NCBI RefSeq assembly: GCF_040436345.1
Contig: NC_133221.1
Location: 20,705,165 to 20,769,164, forward strand
DNA from: Pagrus major
Taxonomy: Eukaryota; Chordata; Actinopteri; Spariformes; Sparidae
Length of the DNA: 64,000 nucleotides
Direction: 5' to 3'
Below are positions 61,601-64,000 of the stretch, piece after piece. Every line of letters begins with the position of its first letter. Position 1 is the first letter of the stretch. The notes beneath the pieces are model-generated. The model worked only from the letters and a program-made list of their open reading frames with translations. It did no database searches and was not told the origin of the DNA. The position numbers were made by a program, and so were the translations under genes.

Positions 61601-64000
61601 AGGTTCTCTACTTCCTGGAGCGTTCCCTGAAGCTCAAACCCTGAGATAATAAGCACATTTTTTAATTCTATAAAGCTGAATACTTGCTTTCTGCTCTTTC
61701 ATGCGTTTTTATACGTTTTATACTTCCTGCAGTTTGCTATAATAACAAACCAGTTTACATAAAGTTGATATATTAATCAAATCTGTAGCCTGACAACAAG
61801 TAATATTGACATTTCAACAGGGTAAGACATTTAAGCTATTGTATGTGGGCCTTAAAACAACAACCAGCTGGGTAGAAAAGAGACTGGGGCGACATGTGTA
61901 AATCTGGGCATTACTGGGTACTTCCTGCCATCATGAGTACCTTTCTTACAACCACTTAATTGAAATAAACATACATATAAAGTCTTCTGAAACTTCACAT
62001 CAAAGTCCAACGTACACTCACAATTCTTTGAGGGATACATGCAAGTCTTTACAACATACCACTTAGGTCTAGGTTGTTGTTCTTGGCAGCATCCAGTTCA
62101 TTGGTGAGTCTGCGGATATCCTGATGAGCCATTGCCAGCCTCCTAGACGCCTCATCCAGGTCCCGCTCCAGCCTCTGGCGCTCATTTCGCTCACGTGAAA
62201 TCTCCTCACTGTGGGCCTGATGTAAAAAAATGACTGGTTAGAGTGAGAGGAGTGTAGCAGGACAGAAGATCGGTAGGCAAGGCTGGAGATGCAAGTGGGC
62301 CAACACGCTGATGCAAGAGACATGCATTCTGATGGTGAGATACATCATCATAGCGGGCCTGGAAAGGATTGAGGGCAGTGAGGTGTAATCTTATATGTCA
62401 GCATTCACCTGCATAGTGGGACAAAACGTACACATGCTGTTACCTGTGATGTGTTATTACATTTCCACCCATCAAGCACTCACCAGGTGTTAGAAAAATT
62501 ACACTTGCTGAGACAAGCAATGTCATATGCATCATAGTGGTCATGCGGATATTGAGGCACATCGTCAGCGTGGAATGTGCGTCAAGAAGTAGTACCAGTG
62601 TGAAACAAGCCAGCGATGCTCTTTATCACAACACCAGTGTTAGTTACTTAGTTAGTACGAGCCGCGAGGTGGAAACCTACAGGGGTAATATTGTGTTTGC
62701 TCTGACCAGACCTGCGCAGCCCAAACAGCTTCTTCAGTGGACTCTGGGATGAACACTGCTGAGAAGAAAGACCCATGTGTCTAGAATCACTAATGACACT
62801 ACAAAACCATCACATGGTGTTGGTGTACCTTGAAAAAAGTTTTTCTGTGCTCTACAAACTTCATTCAACCTGAAGATAACCAGATCTATAACTCATCTAA
62901 GCCTTAATGGCAGTCACCTCACCTTTGTCACGTTATCTATGGTTTTCTGCATATCCTCCCTCTGCTGCGTTAGCTCTTCCCCCAACGCGAGGCAGATATG
63001 CTCCTGTGTAATTGAGAGAAAGAGACTTACTTAACCACATTTAAATGGTCTCTGCATTTGCCTCTGGTAGTTAAACATTACATTAAGACATATCAGTTTG
63101 AAAACTTAAAATGACTGAAGACTGCACATGAATTGTTAAGGATGGTAGAGACTAGGGATAGACAGATTATCGGATCCGGTATTCAGCATTTTTCTAATTA
63201 TTGGAATCAGTGTTTTTTGTAATTTTCTTTTTCTTTTGTCTAATTACAGATAAAATATATTAGTTTAGAAACGCACAACTGTGTCTCTGCTACAGCTGCC
63301 TCTCTCTGTAGTCACCACTCTGTGGTCTAACTCAATGTACCGCCGACAACAATATCTGATTAGTTGCACATCAGGAGTGCCTGCCAACACTGAATGTATA
63401 AAAATACATTTTATTTATATAGTGCTTTACATGATACTCAAAGACACTTTACCAAATTATATTAAAAAAGGAAACCAACACATTAACAACATATAGAAAA
63501 ACAACATCATCAATAATCTGAATCTCCAAAGTAACTAGTAACTAAAGTTATCAAATAAATGTAGTGGAGCATAGAATACCAATTTCTACATAATGTTGCT
63601 TTAAGGACAGTACTTGAAGAAATTGTACTTATTTACATTCCAAATTTTCACACAAGGTTTTTATTTTCATGGGAAATGTCGGTTCCAATTATCTGTTATT
63701 GATCTCCTTGATTACCTCTGACGTGTATCTGTATTGGTCCTGAAAAAACATAATTGGTCGATCCCTACATTTACAGTTCAAATGGTGAAAATGAACTACA
63801 CCACAGTAACACCACACAACCTCCGATGTACACAGGTGAGTCCTTTACCTGCTGCTGGACTTCCTTCGAGTTGTCAGTGAGGCTCTGACTTTCCAGTCTC
63901 CTCTCAGCAGCCTCCAGCCTTTCCAGCAGTGTGGCCCTCTCCACCAACAAGTAAGCCACCTGCTCACTGGGGCTACTCAAGCCCATCTCCCCAAGGTCCT
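52672..64000 (-). CDS. ccdc30: Coiled-coil domain-containing protein 30 (5' part missing)
   Basis: A long, almost continuous coiled coil of unknown function; partial at the right edge. Exons (minus): 64000+-63849, 63003-62923, 62216-62060, 61640-61569, 60727-60612, 60524-60418, 60320-60128, 59898-59800, 59347-59219, 59131-58994, 58698-58520, 58347-58080, 57770-57648, 56719-56549, 56327-56118, 55631-55474, 55357-55192, 54552-54431, 54347-54206, 54094-53958, 53407-53290, 53033-52969 and 52879-52672. All phases close, giving 1102 codons before the stop. Heptad-rich throughout, with a short acidic/Asn-rich non-coil insert (60524-60418). The C-terminal pattern VTEENEKLLEEKRELL, then VLEVENRQLQ, then the EQGYLNLTS tail resembles human CCDC30 as I recall it. 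No enzyme motif. Another coiled-coil family is the alternative. Confidence 0.78.
53462..53720. mobile_element. AGGGCTGCAAC-type teleost element fragment
   Basis: Contains 'GAAGATGTCACTTTGGGCTC' and 'GGAAATTGTGATGACATTTT', internal parts of the family. In a ccdc30 intron. Confidence 0.6.
63400..63480. mobile_element. LINE-like tail fragment
   Basis: 'TTTTATTTATATAGTGCTTT' followed by 'ACTCAAAGACACTTTAC' matches a frequent fish LINE/SINE 3' end, in a ccdc30 intron. Confidence 0.55.

Overview
The window is nuclear DNA of a ray-finned (teleost) fish, probably a percomorph. The evidence is vertebrate genes split by GT-AG introns, low-GC introns and spacers, CA/TG microsatellites, and many copies of short DNA elements I know from teleosts (AGGGCTGCAAC-type termini, TTAA-flanked MITEs, 'CTTTATTTATATAG' LINE-like tails). 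No prokaryotic, viral or organellar genes were seen. All exon models below were assembled by hand from splice sites, reading phase and protein resemblance, and every phase closes.

Layout. 1-4.7 kb: mostly non-coding, with one orphan candidate exon on the minus strand (2573-2719) and a TTAA-type MITE (3616-4118). 4.7-14.1 kb, plus strand: alas2, erythroid 5-aminolevulinate synthase, with an erythroid-type promoter, a 5'UTR iron-responsive element ending next to the exon 1 donor, and ten exons (591 aa). 14.6-23.5 kb, minus strand: ttc34, a TPR protein (about 1111 aa), convergent with alas2, with two RFX X-box motifs at its CpG-rich promoter. 24.5-36.3 kb, minus strand: tnfrsf1a, a TNF receptor with signal peptide, cysteine-rich ectodomain, one membrane segment and a C-terminal death domain (401 aa, ten coding exons, including a 38-bp one). 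40-51.2 kb, plus strand: znf362, a six-finger C2H2 protein (438 or 451 aa). 52.6 kb to the right edge, minus strand: the C-terminal 1102 residues of a long coiled-coil protein matching CCDC30; its 5' part lies beyond the window.

The genes are not an operon-like system; they are ordinary neighbours. Two convergent pairs (alas2/ttc34 and znf362/ccdc30) have closely spaced 3' ends. The human counterparts are scattered over Xp11, 1p36-p34 and 12p13, so the block is a teleost-specific or ancestral mosaic.

Most notable observations: (i) a perfect 97-bp inverted repeat flanking the in-frame 96-bp exon 3 of alas2, which could favour skipping or circularisation of that exon; (ii) an alas2 iron-responsive element with a U-U mismatch where I recall a U-G pair in human; (iii) twin X-boxes suggesting ciliary regulation of ttc34; (iv) a TNF receptor that seems to lack one cysteine-rich repeat, has a 38-bp exon, and has a donor site abutting a transposon fragment; (v) an in-frame znf362 exon that I do not recall in the human protein. 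I found no evidence of a wholly new biological system.
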